In this document: piece after piece, positions 11,701 to 23,003 of the stretch
Layout of the letters: every line of letters starts with the position of its first letter
How positions within the stretch are numbered: the first letter of the stretch is position 1
DNA from: Saccharina japonica
Taxonomy: Eukaryota; Sar; Phaeophyceae; Laminariales; Laminariaceae
Direction: 5' to 3'
Assembly (NCBI GenBank): GCA_008828725.1
Contig: MEHQ01000781.1
Span: 1 to 64,000, forward strand
Length of the DNA stretch: 64,000 bases
The notes under the pieces: generated by a model
Seen by the model: only the letters and a program-made list of their open reading frames with translations
Databases searched by the model: none
What the model was told of the DNA's origin: nothing
Made by a program: the position numbers and the translations under genes

Positions 11701-14700
11701 GGTAATACACCCCCTCGGACGAATGAATGCCTTGAGTTAAGTCTTAACCTGCTTCTCTCCACAGCGGGAACAAGTGTAAATATTAGTAAACACCAGTAAT
11801 TACTAATACTACAATAGCGTAATAATACTAGCAATGCCGAGCGTCGCGCCTATGGAAATATTTCGGCGAGAGAGACCTTCCCAAAGCCACGAGATATTTC
11901 CAAAGTACAACTTGCGTTGTGTGTGACCCCCCCCCCGTCATGTTTAGGTCAAATCGGCCTACTATTAATAATAGGAGGTGTGCTATGTTATGCTACCATG
12001 CCATGCGTCTTATCACACATATTATACGCCACCTCCACTGCAACTCCCACCTGTGCAGGATGTCGTTCTCGTTTACTGCGACGACCAGCTTTCCAACCGG
12101 CAGCCCCATGCGCTTCGCGTAGAACCCCGCCAGCACGTCGCCGAAATTTCCCGTCGGCACCGAGTAGTTGAACCCCGCCTCCATCCCGACTTCCCCTGCA
12201 GCCGTGAGCGCCTCGGACACCTGCCCAATTATCAAGAGCGAATGCGAATGCGGGGTTTCCAATTTTGACGGCGGAGCTGGGCCCGCGGGCAGGCCGCGTG
12301 TACACTACGGCGCAAGTTTGGGCCCCGGCCAGGTTCCGTGTCGCGCTTCGGGCGTTCAACGTCGAGCGAGCTGGCTCTTTTCACGGGACTGCGTTCCGCG
12401 ATACCGAGCCGGCCAAGACCATGGAAACCCCACAATTTCAACTTTTCGCTCGGCTGCTGCTGCTACGGCACCGTCCCTTGAGCTCTTAAGCTCTCTACTC
12501 TTGTGACAGTCACGGGACAACAGCAGTCACACATAACGCTCTTCCCTTTGTAACGTGCACAGACGGTTCTTCTATGTGTGTGCGTGTGTGTGACGTGTTT
12601 CCTGCTTTCCTATATACGAAGTAGGAACGAAGACGTAACCTTAAGAGCGAGCCAATTCATTGGAAGCTGCGCACGGGGGGCAGGACGACAGCGATATAAA
12701 CCCATACATAATTCCTCGGAACTACGAGATCAACCGCGCAGCCAGCGCACGCACTACAAAAGCAGCAACGGTACAACAGCAGGTCAACAGCACCCGCCCT
12801 TGAAACTCTGACCCTTGTGACAGCCATGCTGCTTTTTTGTCTGTGTTTGTGCCGTGCGCAATTGTGACCACATTATTATCGTCGAATATCATCCTGTTAT
12901 CATATGTGTAAACAAGAACGCCTGACGATGATGTTCACGCTTTCCACTTGCGACACGCCAGGGATTTCAACTCAAACACATCCTAAAGGGGAAGTTTGTA
13001 TGATACATATATAAAAATATATTCCATGTACCGGCATATGAGTACCGCTTGGAAAAAAAAAACTACCATTCAGGCTGTCCTTACATATCGCAACAGAAGT
13101 GTTGTACGAGCGTATTATAACAGTGGTATGATACAAACGCGAACAAAATACACGGCAAAATATAAACAGTTTACGGACTACGAATACCAGGTAAACACTC
13201 GAGTTGGTGCTGTATCTGTGTATTTGTATGTTATCTGTGTATGTGTATTATATATGTATTATATCTGTATGATATCTCACTCTGAAGTGTGCCCAGAAGT
13301 AGTAGGTCATCTGTGCCAGGACCCGTGCCCAGTTGATCGAGTTCACGGCGCCTAGCTTAACCTCTTCCCTGAAAATGAACAAAAATAAACACATCAGAGG
13401 GGGGAAAAGGGGCGGGGTAGGCTGCGTCATTGCGGGTGTTGGAGCAGAGCCGTTGGGATGTCGTGTGCACCTCTTCGAAGTTCGAAGTTGATAGTAGCTG
13501 CCGTGGTGGTGGTGGTGGCATAGTATTCGTAGCTTGGCCCGATGAGCAACCCCATGACCCATTCAGCCTATTCAGCCTATATACGGTAGCCTATACGGCA
13601 TATACACGGTAGCATATACAGCAAATACAGTGTACTGGTATACAGCATACACAGCCTATACAGTATATGCAGCATATACGCGTAAAACGGAGAAAAACGA
13701 ATAATATGGTGCAACCCAAAATGATACAAAACGATATACACCGGGTATATAGTTGCTAAATGAGGAGCCCCCGTCAGCTAAAAACACTTGATGTTGGCGT
13801 TACTGCTATAGGCGTTACTGCTGTAGGCATTGCTGTAGGCGTTACTGCTGTAGGCATTGCTGTAGGCGTTGCTGTAGGCCTTGCTGTAGTAGGCGTTACT
13901 GTAGGCGTTACTGTAGGCGTTAGTGTAGGCGTTACTGCTGTAGGCGTTACTGCTGTAGGCGTTACTGTAGGCGTTACTGCTATAGGCGTTACTGCTCTTA
14001 CTATAGGCGTTGCTGTAGGCATTACTGTAGGCGTTGCTATGGGCCTTGCTGTAGGCTTTACTATAGGCGTTACTATAGGCGTCACTGTAGGCGTTATATT
14101 ACTGTAGGCGTTACCGTCAAAAATTGCAATAAGGCAATAAGGCAACAAGCGATAGGGCAACAAGCTAAGCGATGCCTAACTGAGCACGCGTCAAATCACA
14201 ACAACACTAAGAAAAATAAACAAAAATGAACGGCCAAGAACGAAAAAGAAAAAGGGGAACAAAGCACACCGCCTACCCCATCCCCTCTCCCCTCCCCTCT
14301 ATAGGTAGGCATACGACTACGGCCATGCCTGACATGACTACACCTCCTCCCTCCCATGCCGCCCTCGCCCCCTCTCGCCCCCGTATACCCTATACGCGTT
14401 TGTCAGAGGAGGTGGCTCGCCTGAAAGGTTTGTCCGCGAAGGCGGCCTTGACGATGTCCTGGCAGTCGTCGAAGGAGCCCTCAACACTGACGCAGTGGAT
14501 GTTGGGGTCGGGGACGGTGGTCATCTGCCTCTCTTGAATCTCGCTCACCCTGCCTTCCGGGAACATGATGAAGCAGTTCACGTGCTCCTTGCCGCGGAGA
14601 CCGTAGATGGCGGCCGAGCCTGTGGACGTTTGACAACGAAGACAACAACAACAACAACAACAACGCGAAAAAAAAAACGCAAAACGCAAAACAAAAAAAC

Positions 14701-17700
14701 GTGAACAAAATAGACAAGCAAAAAAGCGTGCGTAAAAAGCGCAAAAAACATGAAAAAAAACGGACAGCAAAACAACTGCGTGAAAAGCGCAAGCAACGAA
14801 ACAAAGACCACGACAAAAATAGACATACAAAAAGCGCATAAAGCGCACGAAAAACTAAAGTAAAAACATGAAAAAAAGAGGGAAACGTTAGGATAGGCAC
14901 ATGCCTGCATGTTACTTCCGCTTCTCTCACTTTTAGTTTTGCGTTTTTATTTGCGAGAATAGTTACACTTGACGACCTTCTGCAAGCAGTGGCCACAGGG
15001 GGCGTCCCTTCTTCGCCACGGTACACACATACGCTCGTACCTATACCAGGTACCCTGGCTTTTATCATCCGTAGGGGTCCCAGCATTGCCACTGCTTGTC
15101 GACACAAAGAGAGAGAGATATACACGAAACAAAAATGATGCCTGGCACTTGGTACTGGTACTGGTACTTACATATGTAGACAGTCCATGTGCCCATGGGC
15201 TGGTAGTGGTGCGTATGTAGACAGCCCATGTGCCCCATGTCGTGCAGAGCGTATATAGCTACGAATGCATATTTAATTTAACAGCAGACGGCCCTTCTTT
15301 TCACAAAACAAACAAAAAAACGTATTATAGCATTACATCAACAACGAGCGTACGAGTACTGCAAAGCTACTACTACTGTGATCAAGCATTTTTGGAGCTG
15401 TAATACTTCAGAGCTATGATACCGCCGAGGTACTCCTAAAAGGTAGTTTAGAGACTAATTGAGAGACACTTTAGAGACACTTTAGAGCGTGCTGGACAGC
15501 CACTGCAAAGCTGTGAAAGGGGCTGCCACCGTAGAGCTAGCTACTCCAAAGCCAGTTCACAGGTAGTGTACAGGTAGTGGAGAGGTACTTCAGAACGTCT
15601 TGCAGAGCTACAGCAAAGCCACTAGCTACTGAAAAGCTACAAAGCTGTTGTAAAGATTTTCCTGCAGAGCTACACAGAGTTAGATCCTAGAGGTGTATAT
15701 GACGCCATATTTTACAGCTACTTTAAAGGTGGTTTAGAGCTATGACACTATGCTTAAGAGAGACCATAGAGCTACTTCAAGCCTACTCTACACCTACTGC
15801 GCACTTACCGTTACGCAGACACTTAAGCTACTGCACACCTTAAGCTAACTGCACACCTGTGTCCCCTGATGTGGCCCCCAGGATGGTCAGGCCCGCTTCC
15901 TCGCCCTTAGCCCGTCGTCGCAGCAGAAAGTACTCGAACAAATTTCCAAGAAACTTCCGAGAACGTTACGCCGGTCAGGGGTCATCACAACGAAAACAGC
16001 GATCGATTAATCAATTTGAAAAAAACGGAGTTAGAAATGCAGTCAAAAACGATGTTTACAACTAAACAAAAAACCATACTCGTATACACAAAAAACGAAA
16101 ACAAAACGTTGATCAAAGCCGAACTGAATACGAAAATAAATACGTTGTATTGGCAATACGAAAACCTACAGTAGTTTCAAGTACGATTAAGATACTCGTA
16201 CGAGGCATACTTGATATTTGGGGATATGTTTGTGAGCAGTCGCGCGTAGCACGGGAACAAATGTGGTCGTTACCTTGTCTAATACCATGTAGACTACACG
16301 CACACGCCTTACCACGTATGATATCGCTACAGTACCACTATTAATACTGCTGCTACTATATACTACTATATGCTATTAGTAAAAGTACTATTATTACTAC
16401 GCATTATATTACTATTAGTACGACGTTAGCACGACTACGACTATTATAATAGGGCAGCGGCCAAAAAAAGGTATACCTGGTTCGTTTGCGGCCAAAAACA
16501 GGTACATACTTAAACTCAAGTCAAACACGCACTCCACGTGCCCTGCCATTGGTTAAAAGCTCGTTGGACCTGTTTTTGCCTCTTTAAAACCCAGGTATAC
16601 CTGATTTTGTCTACTCTGCTTGACTTTCACCTTTTTTTGTCGTTTTTAAGCCAATCAGAGGCCCTTCATAGTTCCACCCTATGCCCCCTATACAAAGGCC
16701 AACGTACGCGGAGACCCCCTTCTCCCTTCGCACCTCGCACTACACGCCACTCGAGCGACACACACACATATCTGCCTGCACACATCCGTCGAAATAATAC
16801 GAGATAGAAGGCTCCCCTTCGGGATTGTGGTTGACTTGGAATACCAGGGGTGTCGCAAACTGAGAAGGGATAACACAGCAGCAGGCGTTCGTTCCTCGTA
16901 CTAATAATAGCAGGCGTTCGTTCCTCGTAGCCACCGGGCGAGCACGAAGAACATGACAAAAATCTACTTTGCGTTGCAAGGAACGGCAGGTTCGTGGGGT
17001 GCGTTTTGAACTTGATTTTAGTATGTACCTGTTTTTGGCCCCGAACGGACCAGGTGTACCTGTTTTTGGCCGCTGCCCATTATAATAATACCAGTGAACA
17101 AAGTAATCAGAGCCAAATATGACGTGTTTACATAGGGATAGGGGGATACATGGTTCTGATCGCTATCTTACTGCACTAGCCCCCCCGTAATATTATACTA
17201 TTAATACTATTAATATCATTAATACTATCAATACTATATCAACCACCATCACCAGCACCACAACAGGGGTAACCATCTGAGAAGCACCTTTTTTAGTCTA
17301 GGAAAATTCTTTAGACTTTCTGACTTTTTTTTAGGAAAATTATGTTGACTTTTTGTTTTTATTGTACTTCGTATATATAAAAATATACAAAAAAACACAC
17401 AAAAATCGAAAGAATTTTCCTGGAATAAAAAGGTGCTTCTCAGATCGTTGCCCCTGTACCACCCCCAATAACAAGTGGAGGTCAAAACGCACGAGGACAA
17501 ACGTACCTGCAGCGCGACGTCCTTGAACGCGAAGGTGGGCCCGTGGAACAGCTCCAGCACCCAAGTTTCGCCCACGCGCACGACGGGAGTAACCTCTGGG
17601 CACCACGCGCGGGGGTGGTGGTGGTGGTGGCGGCGGCGGCGGCGGCCGCGAGGTCGGGTATAGTATGAGGGTCGTGATCGGACAAGGACAAACATAACAA

Positions 17701-20700
17701 CCGGTGACAAGTACCAACAGAAAAATCGGGGACAACGTAACAACAGTGGTGTCAACATATCAACAGCAACGCCGACCAACGGTAACACCAACAGTAACAA
17801 TAACGACAACAACAACCAACACCGACCAATACCAACACCGACCAACAACAACCAATACCAACACCAACAAAGACGGCAACACCAAAAATTACCAAGTACT
17901 ATGATACTACAAAAACTACCGCCATCGCCGCCAGCACTGCGGTACCATCCCCACCAATGATGAACACCAACAACGACAATAACGATGAACCCACCTCGCC
18001 CTAAAGGACCTGTCCCCTTCACTGGCTGACACAAACTGAGGCAACCAAACAATAAACCGCTCCGGCGTGAAACAAATTAACAAAAATACCCACCCACCCC
18101 CCGCCGCAAACTTGAACGTTTGCCCTTTGGCACAAACCTCTCGGCGAGCCTCCCGCCCACCCCCCCCTCTCCCCGACTCTCCCTTTTCCATGATAAACCG
18201 TCAGAAAGGCATCTTCCCATTGTTTCGTGCACAAACTAAACAGGCCCCCCTCCTCACACAGTATCAGATAAAATATAGGTCAAGTGCGGAAGTTGACGAT
18301 GCTGCGTTTGCGTAAGGGAAGTCGCAATCCCCGCGCCAACCCGCTTCTCCCAACGCAAAAGTCTCAACATCTCCACCCACTCCGCCCCCCACCCCCTTCT
18401 CATTTCCTGTATAGAACGTCTAGAACACCCCCTTTCTATCGCACCCCCCACAAAAACAGCCAGCAAGGGGATCAGATAAGCAAAACGTAACATGGAATAT
18501 ACGGAAAAAACGTAACGAGCAGCCAAATATTGGAGGTATTATCAGGAGTAGGAATGTTGCTCCGTCTCGAAAGGTATGCGTGGTCAATTGTCAAATGACT
18601 AAGGCAAGCAACAAATCAGTACCCCCCCCCGCCCCTCTCTGCAAGCAATGTTGGCCTGGTTGGTGAAAACCCAACGTGCTCCGTCCCGGCATTGTAAGGA
18701 TGCGAGGGTCTATGGTCATACGACTACGGCCGTGCACGACATGAGTACACCCCCCTCCCGCCCCCCTCTCGTTCCCTATGCATCCCTCGCCCCGATATGC
18801 CCCCTATCCCCCTATCCCACGATTGAAAGGCTGGGCATACCGAACCTTCTGAGCGGAAGTTGACGGCGCTGCGTTTGCAAAGGTCGAGTAGGTCTGCCGA
18901 GGGCACTTCTTCCTCGGAGATGTACTTGGACATCACCTTGTGTGCCAGCTCCGGGAAGCTCAGCTTGGGCCACTGCCAGTCGAGGCGCATATAGAACATA
19001 GCAGGCATATAGCAAGCACACAGCAAATAGCACAGCAAAAAAATACAGAACACTGATTTGTTACATGTTTCAACATAAAAACAGCATAAAACAAAATGCA
19101 CTGCACGCCATTGAATGGCATTCGCATGCTGCTCTCCGGGGACGTTTTTGTTTTTCCGTGACGTTAGATGAGCAGTTCCATGAAACAGAAAGTGGTATAT
19201 ACGTACGTATAGTAGCAGTGGTAATGAGCGAAACCCGAGGAGCGCGAAGCGTTTTCAACACGTGCTTGACATCGCGACCTTCGTTCGGTATTCTGAAAGC
19301 CAAATTGTGAAGAAACGTCACATGTGAACACGAGTTGGGTGGAAAACTGGTGCAGGATGGGATTATTTGCACAACACACTACGGCGGCGGCGATAGACTA
19401 TGCTCACCATGCTCACAGGAGCCGACCCGTCCGGTGATTATGAGGCAATGCCTCAGGGAGTGTGGTATACACCGTACCCCTGGTGATAACTCGGGTGGTC
19501 GTTTAAGACTTTAGAATAATGGCCACCCCGGTGGTGTACTTTGTGGGGGGATGGTGTGCAAGATGGGGTGTGTTAACGTATACGATGGTGTATATCACCC
19601 TATACGGTGTATACCGCACCCCCGGAGTACGTATACCGCTTGGTTGATCACTTAATTTAGATCCCAAAATATCTGTGGAGGACAAGGTTTGGGAAAGGTT
19701 TGTAGAATGGTCGTCGGACATGTACCCACGGGAGATACACCAAAAGTGTTACCACATCTGATGAATCTTTCCGAGGACCGGGAGAACTCGGCTTGATAAC
19801 CCGAGCCTCCTCGAAGTCGAGACGGGCCTTGGTTGCCCGCCAGAAGCTCACTCGATATATCTCTTCTCCACGCTGCTAACCCAACGTGGAGGGCTCTCTC
19901 CTTGCCCTAAATAGAAGAAAGGAAAAGTACAGCCCTCGGTATTATAGCGGGTCAAAGCTACCACATCACTCGGGACCTTTGTGACTCAACGAAGTAAGGG
20001 CTCCATATAACCACCCGATTTATCACCGGGGTGCGTTGTATACCGCACCCCCTGTGTGTCATGCCTCGTATTCAGCATGACACCCTCAATATATCACCGG
20101 GGTGATACCATACCGTGACATGAGTAAGCACGCGGTATACATATACCCCCAGGCGTGCGAGTGTGCCACAGCATATTGTGGAGACCATAAAAACGAAGGT
20201 GGAGGAGGTGCAAGGTGCAAGGGCCGTGCGGACGCGTGGTCCATCGCAGTGGGAAAAAACTTTTCTTCGTCGTTATCGACTGCAACATTGAAGCTACCGG
20301 TACTCAAGGCTCGATCGCGTGTTTTTTTTTTTTAACCACACCCGTGTCTCCTGCTGCTGCAAAGGCCGCTACTGCACCGCTCACCGACGAGCCAGCGCAA
20401 GCGTCTGCTAACCAAGGCTCCCACAACAGAGCCCATAGACAAGCCAGCAAGCCAGGCACGGGATCTGCTGCTGAGGCCCCCACATCAGATGTGCAAGCTG
20501 GCAGCAGAAGCCTCGACCACTGCTACCACACCCCTTGCCTCCTTTCTGGAGTGAGTATGGCAGCAAAACCTTCGAGCACTAACTGCTATAACACCCCTTT
20601 CACCTGTGTTGCTCTCCCTACAAATCACCAAAATGATGTATTTCCATAACGCCTAATATTATTGAAACCGGGATTTGGTCAAAATCAGCCCCTCACAAGG

Positions 20701-22518
20701 CAATTGGAAACGCTCATCGTTGTCCCTGTGTTCTCCCTACCGAGGCACCGGAGAGCCTCAGCATCAAGGCCCAAGCCCAAGTGATACTGGGTGTAGACAA
20801 AACTAAAGCTACATTGGCGATGAGATTTGTAGATCTCGAGAATTCACGTCCGCTGTTGCTGAAAGCGATTTCGAAGCTCGAGCCGCTAGGTAGTCGCGCC
20901 GCTCGATAAGGCGATGTTCAACGAAGTAGTCGCTGTGCTAGACCAACATGAAATCGCCCAGAACTCCTCCTATATGCCTGCATAGACCCAAGGAAGAATA
21001 ACCAGGGTGGTGGACTTTCGGATTAGCACAACAGCGGCCGCAACCGACCTTCGTAGTGTGCCTTCAAAAACAGCAAAAAAACGGCCAAAACGTACCAGAT
21101 TTAGAGTACGAGGTCGTACGCACGAAATGTGATGCTGTACGTACGTGTACGAGTTCTCGAAAACATGCACCAACGGAAGTCGTCGCCATTTGAAAAAGCT
21201 GCCTAATTCAACCGCCTGGAACCACATTTTCAAACTTTAGCGACGTAGTCGCTGTTCGTAGAGGACGCGAAAACTGCTGCCGCTTTGCCACACAGTAGTG
21301 AGAGCACCAAAGAGCCCATCGCAGGGTGGTGGACTTTTTGATTAGCTGTGAGGCTGGAGCTAGAGCAGAATTACGAAATGTCCTATGGGAAAAAATACAG
21401 TGGTAGAGGTTCTTCCAGACGTTAGGCTGAAATACATAGAGCCAGAATCGAAGTTTTTTTGTGGGGAGAGCAACACAGGTGCTTTCGTCACACCCGTACA
21501 GCAGTAACTGCTACCACACCCCTTACGTAGGGTGTGGCAGCCAAACTCCTTGGCAACGACTATTAAATATTAACACCAGGTACCAGGTATTATCACCCCC
21601 CCCCTAGAGTACGAGTATACCACCCCCGTGATACCTGGTACGCTTTATCAAATCCCGAATGAATCACCCATACGGTATCACCGGGGTACGCTGTTTATCA
21701 CACCCCCGGAGTATACCACACCGGGTGATACGGGATTTAGAGCCCCAAATGTTACCACCGGGGGTGTGGTGTACACTGCCTGCCATACGCCATACGTACG
21801 TACTCGTAGCCTACAGCAGGACGGTGGTCGACCTACCGTACCGTAACAAGCGTCGTACGTATCATACCTGGTACAGAAGTAACATACGTACGCTACGTAT
21901 TCATATTACGTAATAGTAGGAAAAAACGCGGCACAACCTCGGGACAAGCATAAATGTGCTTGGTACTTGTAGGGCAAACTCTGAACTCTAACCAGGTGTT
22001 TCACTGCTGTGTTGTATATTGTGTGTTGTGTTGACCCTCGACCCCTTCTTCTCCTGCCACTGGTTCCCGTCTACCCGCGTGGGTAAGTGGGTACTTCTGT
22101 CTGCTGTTTACCATATGGGAAGACAGCGTGGAGTCGTAGCGTACAGGGTGCAACTCTGCAAGCCCAGATTGCACACAACGTTAGAGTTATCTATCCACCA
22201 TCATGACCATTTCGAGACACCCGGGAAGCTGAAAGTCGGTGCAGGATGCTGGTGCGTGAGTCAAGCACTGGCTGCTGATGTGGGTTTCGAGAGGGCCACA
22301 CAGGGAGACAGGCGGACGGGCGGGCAACAATTGAATGTCGGGTTCAGAGCTCGTTTGCTTACCTCAGCAAGCTCTTCGGCAGATACGGTCGGCAGCGTCT
22401 CGGGTACATAGAGCCCCCTGTCCTCTGCGAGCCCCCCCAGCACGACGTCTTCGAAGCTGACCCCCTTCGCCCCTCCCCGAGTGCTGCAGTACGAGGTCGC
22501 TGAGTCTGCGGACACCAT
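8770..22518 (-). CDS. Threonine synthase, fungal/bacterial THR4-type (10 exons)
   Basis: Pyridoxal-phosphate enzyme converting O-phosphohomoserine to threonine, the last step of threonine synthesis. Exons on the minus strand: 22363-22518, 18846-18972, 17507-17595, 15857-15953, 14421-14619, 13281-13368, 12051-12220, 10920-11080, 9495-9733 and 8770-9030. All nine junctions are phase-compatible. Exon 1 carries the N-terminal TS domain (STRGGAKGVSFEDVVLGGLA). Exon 3 has HGPTFAFKDVALQ with the Schiff-base lysine at about residue 119. Exon 4 ends in the phosphate-binding GATSGDTG. Exon 5 starts SAAIYGLRGKEHV, exon 7 has VPTGNFGDVLAG, exon 8 has APSMDICVSSNFER, and exon 9 has DKYLLCPHSSVGAA and ATAHPAKFPDAV. 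The model gives about 528 residues against about 515 for yeast-type enzymes. Intron 5 uses a GC donor. No transit peptide is visible at the chosen ATG. The last exon is uncertain: it contains an internal duplication and a possible GC donor after DLKK. Confidence 0.93.
9400..9490. repeat. CCACCAC-rich microsatellite
   Basis: Imperfect CCA/ACC repeats in threonine synthase intron 9, ending next to the donor of exon 9. Poly-Val frames on the minus strand here are repeat artefacts. Confidence 0.7.
9864..10075 (+). repeat. Dispersed repeat, copy 1 (partner at 48800-49015)
   Basis: Shares a series of blocks with 48800-49015 in the same order: GAGCTC near the start, GATTTTGGAGGAAAA-like, ATGAGnAATC, AAAGTCCGACGAATTTCGG-like with GGTTAAGGAGC, and TTCAGCCAAAAA..GCTACCTC. 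Diverged, with gaps. No coding capacity. Confidence 0.5.
10136..10196 (+). repeat. (ACAAG)n and (GACA)n microsatellites
   Basis: A run of ACAAG units (10136-10158) followed by GACA units (10170-10190), in threonine synthase intron 8. Confidence 0.85.
10360..10522 (+). repeat. GGTATACTAATCCT minisatellite
   Basis: Tandem units built from CTGGTATACTAATCC and AGGGTATACACAAACC, about 14-32 bp. The ACCCT/AGGGT steps look loosely telomere-like, but the array is not a telomeric repeat. It lies in threonine synthase intron 8. Confidence 0.8.
10594..10631 (+). repeat. (GACA)n microsatellite
   Basis: Run of GACA units in threonine synthase intron 8. Confidence 0.85.
12285..12400. repeat. Dispersed repeat, copy 2 (partner at 6190-6300)
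   Basis: GCGTGTACACTACGGCGCAA followed by a diverged GC-rich block, 65 bp upstream of the acceptor of threonine synthase exon 7. Confidence 0.55.
12945..13002 (+). repeat. GCGACAC..GGGATTTCAA dispersed repeat, copy 2
   Basis: CTTGCGACACGCCAGGGATT and then CCTAAAGGGGAA, matching the copies at 8085 and 16805. It lies in threonine synthase intron 6. Confidence 0.6.
13565..13685. repeat. Degenerate TATACAGCATATACAGCCTA repeats
   Basis: Imperfect tandem units of 10-18 bp built from ATACAGC, CCTATAC and ATACGG, in threonine synthase intron 5. Confidence 0.6.
13797..14107 (+). repeat. 12-bp minisatellite GCGTTACTGTAG, open in both directions
   Basis: About 25 units of GGCGTTACTGTA / GGCATTGCTGTA. 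The 12- and 15-bp steps keep frames open on both strands (VGVTAVGIAVG on plus, TPTAVTPTV on minus). It lies wholly in threonine synthase intron 5 (14420-13369), so I treat it as non-coding. Confidence 0.85.
14645..14880. repeat. (AAC)n and A-rich GCGCAAAAAAC repeats
   Basis: An (AAC)n run at 14645-14675 and imperfect AAAGCGCAAAAAACATGAAA-like units follow just upstream of threonine synthase exon 5. On the minus strand this is a long T-rich tract in intron 4, leading to the acceptor. Confidence 0.6.
15380..15845. repeat. Degenerate TAGAGCTACTGCAAAG tandem region
   Basis: Dense, diverged 15-25 bp units containing AGAGCTAC, GCAAAGCTA and TTTAGAG. It ends at the threonine synthase exon 4 donor (15856). 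Confidence 0.5.
16452..17078. mobile_element. Mutator-like MITE with about 70-bp inverted ends
   Basis: The 627-bp element starts GGGCAGCGGCCAAAAA. Its terminal inverted repeats extend about 70 bp (about 16452-16521 and 17009-17078) with a handful of mismatches. It is flanked by the exact 9-bp duplication ATTATAATA (16443-16451, 17079-17087). Long inverted ends plus a 9-bp TSD are typical of Mutator-like elements. There is no transposase. It sits in threonine synthase intron 3 and carries a copy of the GCGACAC repeat (16805-16862, reversed). Confidence 0.82.
16805..16862 (-). repeat. GCGACAC..GGGATTTCAA dispersed repeat, copy 3
   Basis: Reverse-orientation copy (GGCTCCCCTTCGGGATTGTG ... GGGGTGTCGCAA) inside the Mutator-like MITE. 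It matches 8085 and 12945. Confidence 0.6.
17755..17890. repeat. ACCAACACCGACCAAC repeats
   Basis: Imperfect AAC/ACC-based tandem units (ACCGACCAATACCAACA), in threonine synthase intron 2. Confidence 0.65.
18562..18632 (+). repeat. Short C-tailed repeat (TCCGTCTCGAAA..GGCAAGCA), copy 1
   Basis: About 70 bp: GCTCCGTCTCGAAAGG, TACGTGGTCAAT-like, TCAAATGACTAAGGCAAGCA, then AGTACCCCCCCCC. The same layout is at 45118-45200 (plus) and 44358-44440 (minus), always ending in a C tract. Confidence 0.7.
18640..18756 (+). repeat. C-tailed dispersed repeat, 3' part
   Basis: Carries the family's conserved 3' region: GCAAGCAATGTTGGCCTGGT, GTGAAAACCCAACGTGCTCC, GGATGCGAGGGTCTATGGTC, CATGAGTACACCCCCC. The longest copies are at 27551-28063 and 44448-44949. 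Confidence 0.8.
19458..20056. mobile_element. Palindromic element with GGTATACACC..GGTGATAA ends
   Basis: The left end (GAGTGTGGTATACACCGTAC, CCCTGGTGATAACTCGGGTG) is matched by the reverse complement of 20007-20056 with few differences, giving inverted ends of about 45 bp. A further internal block (19585-19640) repeats the same motifs. No target-site duplication could be fixed, so the borders are approximate. It lies in the intron between threonine synthase exons 1 and 2. Related sequence is at 21590-21785. Confidence 0.55.
21590..21785. repeat. Repeats related to 19458-20056 (TATCACC..CCCCCGGAGTATACC)
   Basis: Several short blocks with TATCACCGGGGTACG, CACCCCCGGAGTATACCAC and GGTGATAC, in mixed orientation. 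Probably a remnant of the same palindromic family. Confidence 0.5.
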
Positions 22519-23003
22519 GTTTCGTTGTTGTTGTTGATGCTACTGCTGTTGTTGTTGTCGTGGGTGCCGGTGTCTACAGGTACATGTATGCAACTTGCAA
22601 CGTGTGGTGATGTTTTGCTGGTGATGTGGTTTTCGGTGAGATTGGGTTTCAGCGGAAGCTGAAGGGGTTTTAGGGTAGGGATCAGGGTATGTTCTGGGGG
22701 GTTGCATGGGCCCTGCCTTGGCTGGAGGCTGGGGCAGCATACTAGGTACAGCATGTGATCATTGGTTTCGACCTTTCCATGGTGCATCATACTTGCCTTG
22801 ATGTCGGTGCACCTGTTATGCAGAGTTGCAGTAAGGTCTGCGATACTGAAAATAGAAATTTGAAATTTGAATGATAAATGGGGGTTTCCAGAACAAAGTG
22901 TGGGAAACCTTGAAAGGGAACCGGGGACTACATGTGTTCTCAACGACCTGCCGCATGATCGCATTGCATTGTTGGTTGCATCTATCACATCGTGCTGTAG
23001 AAA
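22519..23003. promoter_or_regulatory. Shared intergenic region of two divergent genes
   Basis: 485 bp between the start codons of threonine synthase (minus) and cpSRP54 (plus). Both promoters and 5' untranslated regions must lie here unless a non-coding first exon was missed. No TATA box or other known element is clear. A CAA/TTG-rich microsatellite lies near 22520-22560. Confidence 0.5.

Noticed and set aside
14481..15125. 214-codon minus-strand frame
   Set aside because: It overlaps threonine synthase exon 5 in a wrong frame and continues through A/T-rich repeats.
17249..18052. 267-codon minus-strand frame
   Set aside because: It is threonine synthase exon 3 (17507-17595) extended by chance into repeat-rich introns on both sides.
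18715..18756. TACGACTACGGCCGTGC resembling the start of 5S rRNA
   Set aside because: Only about 15-20 bases match and nothing of the remaining 5S structure follows; it is the 3' end of the C-tailed repeat.
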